NCBI RefSeq assembly: GCF_014638995.1
Contig: NZ_BMFR01000014.1
Location: 1 to 64,000, forward strand
Direction: 5' to 3'
Origin: Virgibacillus oceani
Lineage (GTDB): Bacteria > Bacillota > Bacilli > Bacillales > Amphibacillaceae
Length of the DNA stretch: 64,000 nt
A program made the position numbers and the translations under genes. Below the pieces are notes generated by a model. It did not search any database, had not been told where the DNA came from, and worked only from the letters and a program-made list of their open reading frames with translations. Within the stretch, counting starts at the first letter, position 1; every line of letters starts with the position of its first letter. Below, piece after piece: positions 53,618-63,137 of the stretch.

Positions 53618-53809
53618 CTATGAATATAATTTTGGTTGATTCATGTTTTTTAACTTTTCCAGATAATAATGATACTTTTCTTCTCTTGGCTCTGTGTGAA
53701 TCATGTTTCGTTCACATTCACAGCAAATAAATAGTTTGTATAAGTGAATTCCTTGTTCCTTTTCTTCCTCGCAAATGCCACAACGTTCATGAATAATAGT
53801 TTGTTTCAT
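53618..53809 (-). CDS. csfB: Anti-sigma-G factor Gin (CsfB)
   Basis: A 63-residue zinc protein with CGIC (10-13) and CCEC (29-32, written ICCECER) and the family end PKLYS. It blocks premature sigma-G activity, and sigma-E, during sporulation. A sigma-F promoter precedes it. In B. subtilis xpaC and yaaN lie between csfB and yaaO; here they are absent. Confidence 0.92.
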   Translation of the reverse strand: MKQTIIHERCGICEEEKEQGIHLYKLFICCECERNMIHTEPREEKYHYYLEKLKNMNQPKLYS

Positions 53810-53828
53810 CTCCCCACCTCCGTTAGCT

Positions 53829-53858
53829 TAGTATCTCCTAATCTAACGAAATATATAC
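53829..53858 (-). promoter_or_regulatory. Sigma-F promoter of csfB
   Basis: Minus-strand -35 GTATA (53854-53858), 15-bp spacer, -10 GGAGATACTA (53829-53838), a full match to GGNNANHHTR. csfB is a sigma-F gene in B. subtilis. Confidence 0.8.
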
Positions 53859-53859
53859 A

Positions 53860-54231
53860 TGCAATCTTTGAATCAAAGAAACTTTCTTATTCTTTACTAT
53901 ATGTAGAAAGTGCTTGGTTGTTTCCACATCTTAAGCACCAAAATAAACCTGGACAGCTTTAGTTAACTTAAAATAGAAAGAAATTAATAGTATGAAAAGA
54001 ACAAGACTCCAAAGAATAAAACGCAAATATGATCAATCATTGGGTTAAGGATATAAAAATTCAATAGATATCATAAACCATAAAGTAATCAAAATATTTT
54101 TATTAACACGAAGAATATTTACTAATTTTTCAAATTTATTGTAGAAAATGTATCATTACTTTAGTAGGATTAAAGATAATAAATTAATTAAAAATAGTAG
54201 TTTGGATCTGTTCCAAAAGGGGGAATGATAT
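53860..54231. other. AT-rich intergenic stretch
   Basis: About 370 bases, visibly richer in A+T than the core genes, with no credible coding frame. It joins csfB to a plus-strand accessory pair. An AAAGGGGGA near 54216 is the ribosome site of the next gene. Confidence 0.5.
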
Positions 54232-54583
54232 TTGTTTAAACGAACAAAGCATTCTAAAAAACAAATTGAATATGAAAAGGTAATTTTCGAGATGTTTTAC
54301 CATCGCGTATACAAGTCTGCTTGAATTTAATTCAAAGAAAAATTATCCAACCGTATTAGATTTAAAAATTCCTCCTCAGTATATGCCTAAATATACAAGA
54401 ACTGTTGAAGGTCATATTCTTAATGTGTCTGGTTATGATACTAGAACTGCTCCTGCACGAATACGTTTGACCGATCCATTTGATCAGGGCAATAGAGGAG
54501 TTACTCTTGGAAATGTTTGGCATCCTCATCGCGGTGTTTATGATGCTAACAGTGCACACTTTAGAAGAGCAATGATTTGGTAA
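54232..54583 (+). pseudogene. Small gene of unknown family with a one-base frameshift
   Basis: A TTG at 54232, eight bases after AGGGGGA, opens a frame FKRTKHSKKQIEYEKVIFEM that stops at 54324. Removing one T from the TTTT at 54295-54298 joins it to a second frame that continues TIAYTSLLEFNSKKNYPTV and ends at 54583. The joined protein would have about 116 residues, with a basic N-terminus and a C-terminus containing RIRLTDPFDQGNRG and a final AMIW. The second frame alone could start at ATG 54383 (66 residues) but lacks a ribosome site. No family recognised. Confidence 0.55.
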
Positions 54584-54588
54584 AAAAA

Positions 54589-54622
54589 ATGGACTCGTCA
54601 TTAAACTAATGACGGGTTCCTA
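54589..54622 (+). terminator. Hairpin after the frameshifted gene
   Basis: Stem CGTCATTA/TAATGACG extended past a bulge, followed by TATTTTAT. A weak terminator between this gene and the lipoprotein gene. Confidence 0.5.
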
Positions 54623-54642
54623 TTTTATGGAGTTGATAAAAC

Positions 54643-55821
54643 TTGAAACAGAAAGTTAAGATTTTTATTCATCTATCAATATATATAATGTTATTATTTA
54701 TTTTAGTTTCATGTGATAATAATAGTGTTGATAATAAGAATTCAATAGAAAAAGATGTTCAAACTACGTCCAAAAATTCAAGCCAAGAAGAAAACAAAAA
54801 TAACCATTTAGATAATGATAATAAGATGGACTTAGTATCTACCTGGGATCACCCTATCAAGGAAGATGTATATAATATAAGTGAATCATGTGAGTCGAAG
54901 TCCTTAATAGCACCAGATTACACGGATGAAAACGTAATTGTATTTATTCAAGACTTAAATGAAAAGGATCGAATTATTGAATTCTCTCGGACAGATATGA
55001 AATGTAAAGTATTATATGAGACAAAAGGAATCGGTAACATGACGGGGACAGATGGAAAGTTGTTTTGGACAGAATATGATACTAGGAGTATTACAAATGT
55101 TGATTGGAAAATAAAATCATATGACTTTGAAAACCATAATGTTAAAACGGTTAGAACTGGTAAAAGTTATAAAGATACTCCTCCGCCTACTGTAAGAGCA
55201 AATAATAGCACAGTTAATTGGATAGAATACACCACAACGAATAGTGAAGTTATTTCACAATTAGTAAAATTGGATCTTAATAGCAATGAGCCTGAAATAC
55301 TTTCAAAAGCTACTCTACATGAGACCGTTAAACAAAAAGGTGAATATTTTATCATCCAACAGGGTATCAAAAATGGGGTCTTGTTATATAAATCTATATT
55401 TAAGAATGACCAGAAAAACTTTGATATAAGCTTATATAGTAATAAGGGTAACCATAAGAGCTATATTCAAAAAGACAAAATTTTGGATTTTACTTCAAAT
55501 GAAAAGTTCTTCGTCTATACAGGTGAAGGTTATTTGAAAGCAAAAAGTCATGACTCTAATAATGATGAAATTATTTATAGTACCGATAACTTATTAACAG
55601 TTGATTCCCCTATTCTTTTCGGTGATCACTACATCATCTTTCGTTTTGCTATGAATGATGTATATATTGGAGATCTTCGAAAGAAAATTTATTATAAATT
55701 AACGAAAAACAATTCCATCGTATCTAAACCGATTGAAAATAACGGGTTAGTAAGTTTTGCTACAAGGGATAAAAATGAAATCACTAAATTTCATGTTTTA
55801 AATTTAAAAGAAATTAATTGA
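54643..55821 (+). CDS. Orphan lipoprotein, predicted beta-propeller
   Basis: A 392-residue predicted lipoprotein. TTG start after GGAG; signal peptide 1-23 with lipobox LVSC (C24). An Asn/Ser-rich linker (25-65) is followed by a region of repeated short strands, such as GKLFWTEYD, VNWIEYTTT, FFVYTGEGY and HYIIFRFAM, spaced like TolB/WD-type propeller blades. No enzyme motif. It has no counterpart here in B. subtilis, where an rRNA operon occupies this place. Low GC and Asn-rich composition suggest acquisition. Function unknown. Confidence 0.8.
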   Translation: MKQKVKIFIHLSIYIMLLFILVSCDNNSVDNKNSIEKDVQTTSKNSSQEENKNNHLDNDNKMDLVSTWDHPIKEDVYNISESCESKSLIAPDYTDENVIVFIQDLNEKDRIIEFSRTDMKCKVLYETKGIGNMTGTDGKLFWTEYDTRSITNVDWKIKSYDFENHNVKTVRTGKSYKDTPPPTVRANNSTVNWIEYTTTNSEVISQLVKLDLNSNEPEILSKATLHETVKQKGEYFIIQQGIKNGVLLYKSIFKNDQKNFDISLYSNKGNHKSYIQKDKILDFTSNEKFFVYTGEGYLKAKSHDSNNDEIIYSTDNLLTVDSPILFGDHYIIFRFAMNDVYIGDLRKKIYYKLTKNNSIVSKPIENNGLVSFATRDKNEITKFHVLNLKEIN

Positions 55822-55990
55822 AATCTTATGTACATTTCTACTATACCCAATACAATTTTTTCTAAAGTATAAAAACGTCCAAGACATTCCGGGGTTATGT
55901 AACCAAGCATGAATAAAATAGCTGACTTTGAAAAAACACAATTTTTTCCAAATGTGATGATACGTTTTGGATATAAATATAGTTAATCCA

Positions 55991-56025
55991 AAAAAGACCG
56001 AGAAGAACATTCTCAGTCTTTTTTT
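55991..56025 (-). terminator. Terminator of bofA
   Basis: Stem AAAAAGAC-GAGAA/TTCTC-GTCTTTTT with one C-A mismatch and T runs on both strands; it may also serve the lipoprotein gene. The rest of 55822-55990 holds nothing recognisable. Confidence 0.8.
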
Positions 56026-56034
56026 AATTTAATT

Positions 56035-56310
56035 CTAAGATATTAAAAACAAATGAATGGCAGCGAGTGAGGCTACGCCAAACAAGCCTAAAAATCCTGA
56101 TACAATAGTGGTAAATAGATTGATAGGAATGTGTAATCCAATTGCACCACCAAACACATTGAAGAAAAACAAAAACAAAATGCCAATTCCTATTTTAACT
56201 GTACCATGCGCGATTAGGCGCATTGGTTTAATAGGAGCACCAACAACTAGCAGCAATACAATTAATGCAACCATAATGGAAATAACTACTGTAGAGCTCA
56301 AATCTATCAA
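56035..56310 (-). CDS. bofA: Sigma-K processing inhibitor BofA
   Basis: A 91-residue membrane protein with two to three hydrophobic segments (about 5-25, 38-60, 62-88; GVASLAAIHLFLIS end). With SpoIVFA it holds the SpoIVFB protease inactive in the outer forespore membrane until the forespore signal arrives. Located downstream of yaaL. Confidence 0.92.
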   Translation of the reverse strand: MIDLSSTVVISIMVALIVLLLVVGAPIKPMRLIAHGTVKIGIGILFLFFFNVFGGAIGLHIPINLFTTIVSGFLGLFGVASLAAIHLFLIS

Positions 56311-56373
56311 CTCCTTCTCCTTGTCCCCTTTCTACTACATATGAAAGGAAATCTAGAAAAAGAACTGAAATCG

Positions 56374-56592
56374 CTATTTATTGTATCGAATTGCACTAAT
56401 TTTTCGGTGCCGTGCCTCTCTTAATAAAAATAAATATTTGGCTCTAGCAAGATGTTCATGGTAAAGCCCATTCCCCATTGGATCAATACTTTTCTCCATA
56501 ATAGAGCGGATTTGTTTCCATTCCTGCTCCGCTGTAATAAGAGAATCTAATAATTGTTCATCCACATCACGCTTTTTTATTTTTCTACTCAT
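56374..56592 (-). CDS. yaaL: YaaL family protein (DUF2508)
   Basis: A 72-residue basic helical protein (LLDSLITAEQEWKQIRSIMEKS; ARAKYLFLLREARHR). Conserved between recR and bofA; function unknown. Confidence 0.9.
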   Translation of the reverse strand: MSRKIKKRDVDEQLLDSLITAEQEWKQIRSIMEKSIDPMGNGLYHEHLARAKYLFLLREARHRKISAIRYNK

Positions 56593-56602
56593 GCTGCCAC
56601 TC

Positions 56603-57199
56603 CTACAAATCTCTTCTGCCTTCTAAAGCTTTAGACAACGTAACCTCGTCAGCGTATTCCAAATCTCCACCAACAGGAAGTCCATGAGCAATTCGTGTGG
56701 TCCGAATACCTGATGGTTTGACGAGGCGGGAAATATACATTGCTGTTGCTTCACCTTCGATATTTGGATTAGTCGCTAAAATCAATTCTTCCACATCTTC
56801 ATCTTTTAAACGGTTCAGTAAATCAGGAACATTGATATCTTCTGGTCCAATTCCATCCATCGGGGAAATGGCACCATGTAAAACATGGTATTTTCCATTA
56901 AATTCTTTCATTTTCTCCATAGCAATAACGTCTTTAGGATCCTGAACAACACAAATAACTGATTGATCCCGCGAATCATCCTGACATATCGAGCATGGAT
57001 CCTGATCTGTAATATGACCACAAACGGAACAATGTGTTAATTCCCGTTTTGCGTTTACTAACGAATTAGCGAAGTCCAATACATCGTCATCCTTCATATT
57101 TATCACAAAAAAAGCCAGTCGGACTGCAGTTTTCGGTCCGATCCCTGGCAATTTTGTAAAACTGTCAACTAATTTGGAAATCGGTTCTGGATAATACAT
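56603..57199 (-). CDS. recR: Recombination mediator RecR
   Basis: A 198-residue RecFOR component: N-terminal HhH ([15 protein letters not shown]), four-cysteine zinc finger ([16 protein letters not shown]), and a Toprim domain ([15 protein letters not shown]). Loads RecA with RecO. Lies 11 bases from ebfC. Confidence 0.97.
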   Translation of the reverse strand: MYYPEPISKLVDSFTKLPGIGPKTAVRLAFFVINMKDDDVLDFANSLVNAKRELTHCSVCGHITDQDPCSICQDDSRDQSVICVVQDPKDVIAMEKMKEFNGKYHVLHGAISPMDGIGPEDINVPDLLNRLKDEDVEELILATNPNIEGEATAMYISRLVKPSGIRTTRIAHGLPVGGDLEYADEVTLSKALEGRRDL

Positions 57200-57210
57200 A
57201 CGTATGCCTC

Positions 57211-57522
57211 CTAGAACATTCCTCCAGGTAACCCTTTCGTGAATTGTCCCATTGTTTCATTTGTTTTATCATCAATTTGTTTTAATACATCGTTTGTCGC
57301 TGCTAAAATAAGATCCTGCAGCATTTCAATGTCGTCTGGATCTACTACTTCTTCTTTAATTTGTACATCCGTAATTTCTTTTTTCCCATTAGCGAGAACA
57401 GTAACCATTCCGCCGCCAGCAGATGCTTCAAAGCTCATCTCATGAAGCTCGTCCTGTGCCTTCATCATTTTCTTTTGCATTTTTTGCATTTGCTTCATCA
57501 TGTTTCCCATATTACCTTTCAT
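57211..57522 (-). CDS. yaaK: Nucleoid-associated protein EbfC/YbaB (YaaK)
   Basis: A 103-residue dimeric DNA-binding protein ([26 protein letters not shown] end). The ATG at 57522 follows GGGAGG. Conserved dnaX-yaaK-recR order. Confidence 0.94.
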   Translation of the reverse strand: MKGNMGNMMKQMQKMQKKMMKAQDELHEMSFEASAGGGMVTVLANGKKEITDVQIKEEVVDPDDIEMLQDLILAATNDVLKQIDDKTNETMGQFTKGLPGGMF

Positions 57523-57600
57523 TATAACGCCTCCCAAAATTTTATCATTCGACTAAGAAATCGGTACTTTTACTTCCAGAATAAAACGGATTGTGTTTTT

Positions 57601-59286
57601 CTAATCGTGTATTTCCAGCAAATCATCCCCAACCAGTTTCCTAGCTTCCTCAATGAATGGGTCTGCTTGTTCACTTTCTTGCTGGTTAGCTGGTTGCTCT
57701 TGTTTATTCACATACTCATTGCGTAATTCCTGCCAATTGTTTTCAGGAATTGGAATAATCGTTAAATTCTTCCCAACGGCTTTCGCCAATACAGATTCGA
57801 CTGTTTCCCTGTTATCGAGGAAAAGTGAACAATGTATCTCATATTTGAATGCTACAATAAGTGCTTGATCAGAAGCTGCTGCAGGCTTACTATCCTGAAT
57901 CGTCGCATGTGCGGGGGCACTCGTTGCTTTTAAAGCACTTAAAAATTTTGCCCACTCTGATTGCACTTGTTTCAATGCTGGTTTCTCCGCCTCTTGCAGG
58001 ACATAACGAATTTTCTCATACGGAATCTTGTAACTGTTTTTCGATTGTCTTGGGCTTGGTCGCCTTTTTTCTGTTCTAGCCGGTTGACTAGCGGCTGCCG
58101 GTGTTTCTTTTAAAGCCTTTAATTCTTTTTCCAATTGCTCTAATCTATGTGTAAGCTTTATAACTGCTTCTGAATCAGCTGGGCTTCTTTCCTCACTTTT
58201 CCCATATTGATTGGTTATAGAAAGTATTGCAATTTCGATAAAAACTTTCGGGCTATTCGTCCATTTTATCTCTTGCTGGCATTGATTCAGCTGCATAATT
58301 GCGTCCTGTATCCAATCAATCGGAACACTTTCTGCCAAATGTTTAAAGCTATCATCAATCATAGCACGTTCCAGAATACCTTCTAACGATGGGGCGCTTT
58401 TATAAAGCAATAGATCACGTAAAAAGTAAATGAGATCATAAACGAATCTGCCTGGATCTTTCCCCCGTTGAATTAATTCGTCTAAGAGTTGTAATGCCTG
58501 CTGTACATCTTTATCGTGCATTGCTTGAACAATAGATGTTAAAATTTGCTGGGAAACGCCTCCCGTAACTGCCAGCACATCGTTTAATTCCACACGATCT
58601 TCACTATAGGAAATCGCTTGATCCAAAATACTTAACGCGTCACGCATTCCACCCTCTGCCGCAAGTGCAACCGTGTCCAATGCTTCTTGCGCGACAGAAA
58701 TCCCTTCAGCATCGATAATTGTTTTCATACGATCAACAATTGCCTGATTCGAAATCGGTTTGAAATCGAAACGCTGGCACCGAGAGATAATCGTTAATGG
58801 TATTTTATGCGGCTCTGTTGTTGCTAAAATAAATACAACGTGGTTCGGAGGCTCTTCTAGTGTTTTTAACAATGCGTTAAATGCACTTACGGAAATCATG
58901 TGAACCTCATCAATAATGTATACTTTATAAGGAACAGAACTAGAGGCATATTTAACCTTGTCGCGTATTTCCCGAATATCATCCACACTCGTGTTTGACG
59001 CAGCATCCATTTCAATGATGTCAGAAATCGATCCATCCTGAATACCGCGGCAAGAAGCACATTCATTACATGGCTCTTTAACCGGTGCATGCTCACAATT
59101 GATTGTTTTCGCAAAAATCTTTGCAGCACTTGTCTTCCCAGTACCACGAGGGCCGGAAAAAAGATAAGCATGCGAAAATTTTTGCTGTACAATAGCATTT
59201 TGCAATGTCCGTGTAATATGTGATTGTCCTGCAACATCCGCAAAAACTCTTGGACGCCATTTACGATACAATGCCTGATAGCTCAT
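57601..59286 (-). CDS. dnaX: DNA polymerase III subunits gamma/tau
   Basis: A 561-residue clamp-loader ATPase. P-loop SGPRGTGKTSAAK, zinc finger CEHAPVKEPCNECASC, YIIDEVHMIS and sensor SRCQRF. The C-terminal region after about 370 (tau part) is Pro/Ala/Lys-rich then globular. Upstream 59287-59520 shows no gene. Confidence 0.97.
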   Translation of the reverse strand: MSYQALYRKWRPRVFADVAGQSHITRTLQNAIVQQKFSHAYLFSGPRGTGKTSAAKIFAKTINCEHAPVKEPCNECASCRGIQDGSISDIIEMDAASNTSVDDIREIRDKVKYASSSVPYKVYIIDEVHMISVSAFNALLKTLEEPPNHVVFILATTEPHKIPLTIISRCQRFDFKPISNQAIVDRMKTIIDAEGISVAQEALDTVALAAEGGMRDALSILDQAISYSEDRVELNDVLAVTGGVSQQILTSIVQAMHDKDVQQALQLLDELIQRGKDPGRFVYDLIYFLRDLLLYKSAPSLEGILERAMIDDSFKHLAESVPIDWIQDAIMQLNQCQQEIKWTNSPKVFIEIAILSITNQYGKSEERSPADSEAVIKLTHRLEQLEKELKALKETPAAASQPARTEKRRPSPRQSKNSYKIPYEKIRYVLQEAEKPALKQVQSEWAKFLSALKATSAPAHATIQDSKPAAASDQALIVAFKYEIHCSLFLDNRETVESVLAKAVGKNLTIIPIPENNWQELRNEYVNKQEQPANQQESEQADPFIEEARKLVGDDLLEIHD

Positions 59287-59522
59287 AATATACGTTCCCC
59301 TTTGTGAATTCTATCTAATTATAACCGATTTTAGGTATGAATGTGAACCATTGCGAAAAATCATTATGGAAAAGTTTGTTGGGCTATTGGTAGCATAGAA
59401 TTGTAGTTGGTTAGATTAACTTGTTGGGGTTTTGTTTTGTGGATATTGGCCGTAGTGATGGTTTATCAACTGAATTTAACATTTATCGACCGGTTTGAGT
59501 GATTATCCAAAAATAAAAGTAC

Positions 59523-59559
59523 TAAAAAAGCTCCCATCAGCAACACTGATAAGAGCTTT
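59523..59559 (-). terminator. Terminator of SRP RNA
   Basis: Stem AAGCTCTTATCAG/CTGATGGGAGCTT, followed on the minus strand by TTTT, about 12 bases after the RNA end. Confidence 0.85.
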
Positions 59560-59570
59560 AACAATCATAT

Positions 59571-59840
59571 GTAATGCCGTGCACCCATCGTCGATGTAAC
59601 GTCCCTAAGCGTTACTTAAGTTCATGGCTCGGCCTAGGCTTCCCCGCGGCACACAGAGATGACCACTTACTGCTGCTTCCTTCCGGACCTGACAGGATTC
59701 ATGGGTCTCTGTTGCGCAGGACCTAAGCGTCAACACCACTCCCTTAAGGCAGACCTTAAAGTCGCTCCACCTCGGATGGGAATTCAGTCTCGCTATAGCG
59801 GATTGCGAGTACAGGGCACCGCTGCCTCCCCACCTAGCAC
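59571..59840 (-). ncRNA. scr: Signal recognition particle RNA (large Bacillus type, scRNA)
   Basis: About 270 bases. The minus strand starts GTGCTAGGTGGGGAGG and contains the helix 8 core GTCCGGAAGGAAGCAGCAGT, with Alu-domain sequences at the ends. It pairs with Ffh and FtsY for membrane targeting. Position between tadA and dnaX matches B. subtilis. Ends were set by recalled similarity and by the promoter and terminator. Confidence 0.95.
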
Positions 59841-59850
59841 GACATATTTT

Positions 59851-59879
59851 ATTATAACTATTTTCCCTATTAATTGCAA
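59851..59879 (-). promoter_or_regulatory. Promoter of SRP RNA
   Basis: Minus-strand -35 TTGCAA (59874-59879), 17-bp spacer, -10 TATAAT (59851-59856), eleven bases before the RNA 5' end. Confidence 0.8.
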
Positions 59880-59906
59880 TGGAAATCCGTGACATCAAGT
59901 AAACAA

Positions 59907-60392
<486 letters not shown>

Positions 60393-60460
60393 TTATATGT
60401 AAAAGTTTTAAATCAAAGGGTTAAGGTTAAAAATATAAGAAGTACGAAAGGAGCAAGCCG

Positions 60461-60994
60461 ATGAATATTCAACTTGAAAATACCGCAGTTCTGTTTATTG
60501 ACCTTATTAACGACTTTAACTTTGAACGATCAGAAAAATTACTTCAGCATACAAAAGAAATTTTACCACATTTACAAAGATTAAAAGCATTCGCCAAGAA
60601 TAATAATCTGCCTGTCATTTATATTAATGACCATTACGACCTTTGGCAAGCAGATTTCAAAAAGATAATCGATCGTTGTACGAATGAATATAGCCGGGAA
60701 ATTATCGATGCCATAAAGCCAGACGATGATGATTATTTTTTTATTAAACCAAAACACTCTGCCTTTTTTCAAACGCCATTGCAATCGCTGCTGACTCAAT
60801 TAAACAAAACACACCTGATTATGGCTGGAATTGCCGGAGATATTTGCATTTTATTTTCTGCTAAAGATGCTTACATGTATGACTATACATTACATGTTCC
60901 AGAAAACTGTATGGCATCAAATGAGAAACGGGGAAATGAATATGCCCTATATCTAATGCGGTCTGTCATGAATGCAAATACAAAACATATTTAA
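60461..60994 (+). CDS. Isochorismatase-family cysteine hydrolase (YaaI-like)
   Basis: A 177-residue cysteine hydrolase. Catalytic triad candidates: Asp in VLFIDLINDF, Lys in FIKPKHSAFF, Cys in AGIAGDICILF. The preceding AAAGGAGC is a good ribosome site. It lies at the yaaI place, divergent from tadA. The substrate is not predictable. Confidence 0.88.
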   Translation: MNIQLENTAVLFIDLINDFNFERSEKLLQHTKEILPHLQRLKAFAKNNNLPVIYINDHYDLWQADFKKIIDRCTNEYSREIIDAIKPDDDDYFFIKPKHSAFFQTPLQSLLTQLNKTHLIMAGIAGDICILFSAKDAYMYDYTLHVPENCMASNEKRGNEYALYLMRSVMNANTKHI

Positions 60995-61000
60995 AAAATC

Positions 61001-61027
61001 ATATTTGCAGCTTTCTCCTCATATAGT
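61001..61027 (+). promoter_or_regulatory. Sigma-E promoter of yaaH
   Basis: -35 ATATT (61001-61005), 14-bp spacer, -10 CATATAGT (61020-61027), close to the sigma-E pattern ATATT-N14-CATACAT. yaaH is sigma-E dependent in B. subtilis. Confidence 0.65.
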
Positions 61028-61064
61028 GTAAGTAGGGTAAAAAGCCAGAGAGGAGGAAATTATC

Positions 61065-62363
61065 TTGCAAATTCATGTTGTGGAACTAGGAGAAACCATC
61101 GATTCTATTGCTGAAACTTATCGTACAACTACCCAAGCCATTATTGATGTTAATGAACTGGAAGCACCAAATGATCTTGTGATTGGGCAGGCCTTAGTCA
61201 TTCCGATTATTGGACAGTTTTACTTTGTCCAGCCTGGTGACAGTTTCTATTCTATTGCCCAGCAATTTGGCATGCCTTATCAGCAATTAGCACAAATTAA
61301 TAATTTCCCAGTTGGAAACACACTTCCGGTTGGTTTCCGTTTATATATTCCCCCACAGCCTAAAAGTGATATTACATCCAACGCTTATATTGAACCAACC
61401 GGGGGGACGGTTTCAGAGACATTAATTAATGCCGCAAATAAAACGACCCCATATCTTTCATACCTTGCTCCGTTTAGTTATACCATTAACGATGACGGCA
61501 CATTGAACGCTCCGCCATTAGATAATTTGAGACAAATCGCTGAAAACAATAATGCTTCCCTGATGCTTGCTGTGACCAATTTGCGGGAAGGTGAATTTTC
61601 AACAGAATTAGGAAGGACAATTCTAACTAATCAAACGATCCAAAACAATTTATTAGACAATATTGTTCAAACGGCACAGGCTGGTGGCTATCGTGATGTC
61701 CACTTTGACCTGGAGTTTTTGCCACCGGAAAATAGAGAGGATTACAATGCTTTTTTACGAAAAGCAAGGGACCGGTTACATGCAGAAGGGTTTATGATCT
61801 CAACTGCCTTGGCGCCAAAAACCAGTGCAACGCAAACGGGTATCGTGTATGAGGCACATGACTTTGCAGCACACGGGGAAATTGTGGATATGGTCGTGCT
61901 AATGACGTATGAATGGGGATATAGTTATGGACCGCCAATGGCCGTTTCACCAATAGATGAGGTACGAAAAGTAGTAAATTTTGCACTTAGTGTCATGCCA
62001 GCTAGTAAAATATTGCTCGGTCAAAATTTGTACGGCTATGACTGGACCCTGCCGTTTGAACAGGGTGGTGAAGCGGCAGAAGCTGTCAGCCCACAACGGG
62101 CGATAGCAATTGCTCGTGAACAAAATGTACAAATTGAATATGATCAGGAAGCCCAAGCACCCTTTTTCACTTATACGGATGAACAAGGAAGCCAGCATGA
62201 GGTCTGGTTCGAGGATGCACGCTCCATTCAGGCAAAATTTGATATGATAAAAGAGTTAAATTTGTTAGGAATCAGCTACTGGAAACTCGGTCTAGCCTTT
62301 CCGCAGAACTGGGTATTGCTGCAGGACCGATTTAATATTAGAAAAAACCCCGGGATGAGTTAA
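61065..62363 (+). CDS. yaaH: Spore peptidoglycan N-acetylglucosaminidase YaaH (SleL type)
   Basis: 432 residues, TTG start after AGAGGAGG. Two LysM domains (about 1-46 and 50-95; FVQPGDSFYSIAQQFGM), then a GH18 barrel (about 105-425) with the catalytic strand DVHFDLEFLPP and LMTYEWGYSYGPP. It has no signal peptide, as in SleL, because it is made in the mother cell and put on the spore. Role in cortex fragment digestion at germination. Confidence 0.94.
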   Translation: MQIHVVELGETIDSIAETYRTTTQAIIDVNELEAPNDLVIGQALVIPIIGQFYFVQPGDSFYSIAQQFGMPYQQLAQINNFPVGNTLPVGFRLYIPPQPKSDITSNAYIEPTGGTVSETLINAANKTTPYLSYLAPFSYTINDDGTLNAPPLDNLRQIAENNNASLMLAVTNLREGEFSTELGRTILTNQTIQNNLLDNIVQTAQAGGYRDVHFDLEFLPPENREDYNAFLRKARDRLHAEGFMISTALAPKTSATQTGIVYEAHDFAAHGEIVDMVVLMTYEWGYSYGPPMAVSPIDEVRKVVNFALSVMPASKILLGQNLYGYDWTLPFEQGGEAAEAVSPQRAIAIAREQNVQIEYDQEAQAPFFTYTDEQGSQHEVWFEDARSIQAKFDMIKELNLLGISYWKLGLAFPQNWVLLQDRFNIRKNPGMS

Positions 62364-62460
62364 CATCAAAAACTCAGCCACTAGCATTCTGGACGGTTAT
62401 CAAGAATTACTTATGTCGGAGCCTCCGGAAATTAGCAGTAAGGATTATAAATACACAATA

Positions 62461-62513
62461 GAAAAATCCGAACTAATAGAAATTCCAGTTGAGCAATCAT
62501 AGTTCGGATTTTC
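62461..62513. terminator. Bidirectional terminator between yaaH and the PfpI gene
   Basis: Arms GAAAATCCGAACT/AGTTCGGATTTTC at 62461-62474 and 62501-62513 with a 26-base loop. A/T runs flank both sides. Confidence 0.65.
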
Positions 62514-62552
62514 CTTTGATTAAATACTTTTGTCGGCAGCCATCCTAATTCC

Positions 62553-63068
62553 CTATTTCAATAGGTTTAGTGCCTCCCGGTTAAACGCTGGAATGTCATC
62601 CGGCTGTCTGCTTGTTACTAACTGATTAGCACAAACAACAACCTCTTCGTCCTTAACTTTTGCACCGGCATATTCCATATCTACTTGGATAGATTTAAAA
62701 CCTGTTGCCGCTCGTCCTTCTAACGTTTTCGCCGTAATTAACAGCTGTGGTCCATGGCAAATGGCAAACACAGGCTTCTTCACATCCATAAAATGCTTAG
62801 CAAAGGCTACAAACCGATCATCGGCACGCAATTGATCTGGCGAAAAGCCACCCGGAATCAGCAACGCGTCAAATTCATCGGGATTGGCATTATCAATGGA
62901 TTCATCAATTGTCACGGATGCCTTGCCATTTTTCCCTGTTACTTGTTTGCCTTTTTCCTTCTCAATGGCAACAACTTCATGACCAGCATCCTCAAACGCC
63001 ATGAGTGGCTCCGTATATTCAACATCTTCAAACATATTTGTTATAACACATGCTATTTTCTTACCCAT
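62553..63068 (-). CDS. DJ-1/PfpI family protein (general stress protein 18 type)
   Basis: A 171-residue class I glutamine-amidotransferase-like protein with nucleophile elbow FAICHGPQLL (Cys about 104, His next) and acidic residue in LIPGGFSPDQLR. Members are described as proteases, deglycases or stress proteins. Promoter in 63069-63137 not clear. Confidence 0.9.
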   Translation of the reverse strand: MGKKIACVITNMFEDVEYTEPLMAFEDAGHEVVAIEKEKGKQVTGKNGKASVTIDESIDNANPDEFDALLIPGGFSPDQLRADDRFVAFAKHFMDVKKPVFAICHGPQLLITAKTLEGRAATGFKSIQVDMEYAGAKVKDEEVVVCANQLVTSRQPDDIPAFNREALNLLK

Positions 63069-63137
63069 GATTCATCTCTCCTTTTTGGAAGTCGATACAC
63101 TTAAAATCTTCCCATCTATAAAGAGATTAAAACATGT

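Noticed and set aside
59605..59898. Open frames on both strands in 59605-59898
   Set aside because: They overlap the SRP RNA; the sequence is explained by the RNA.
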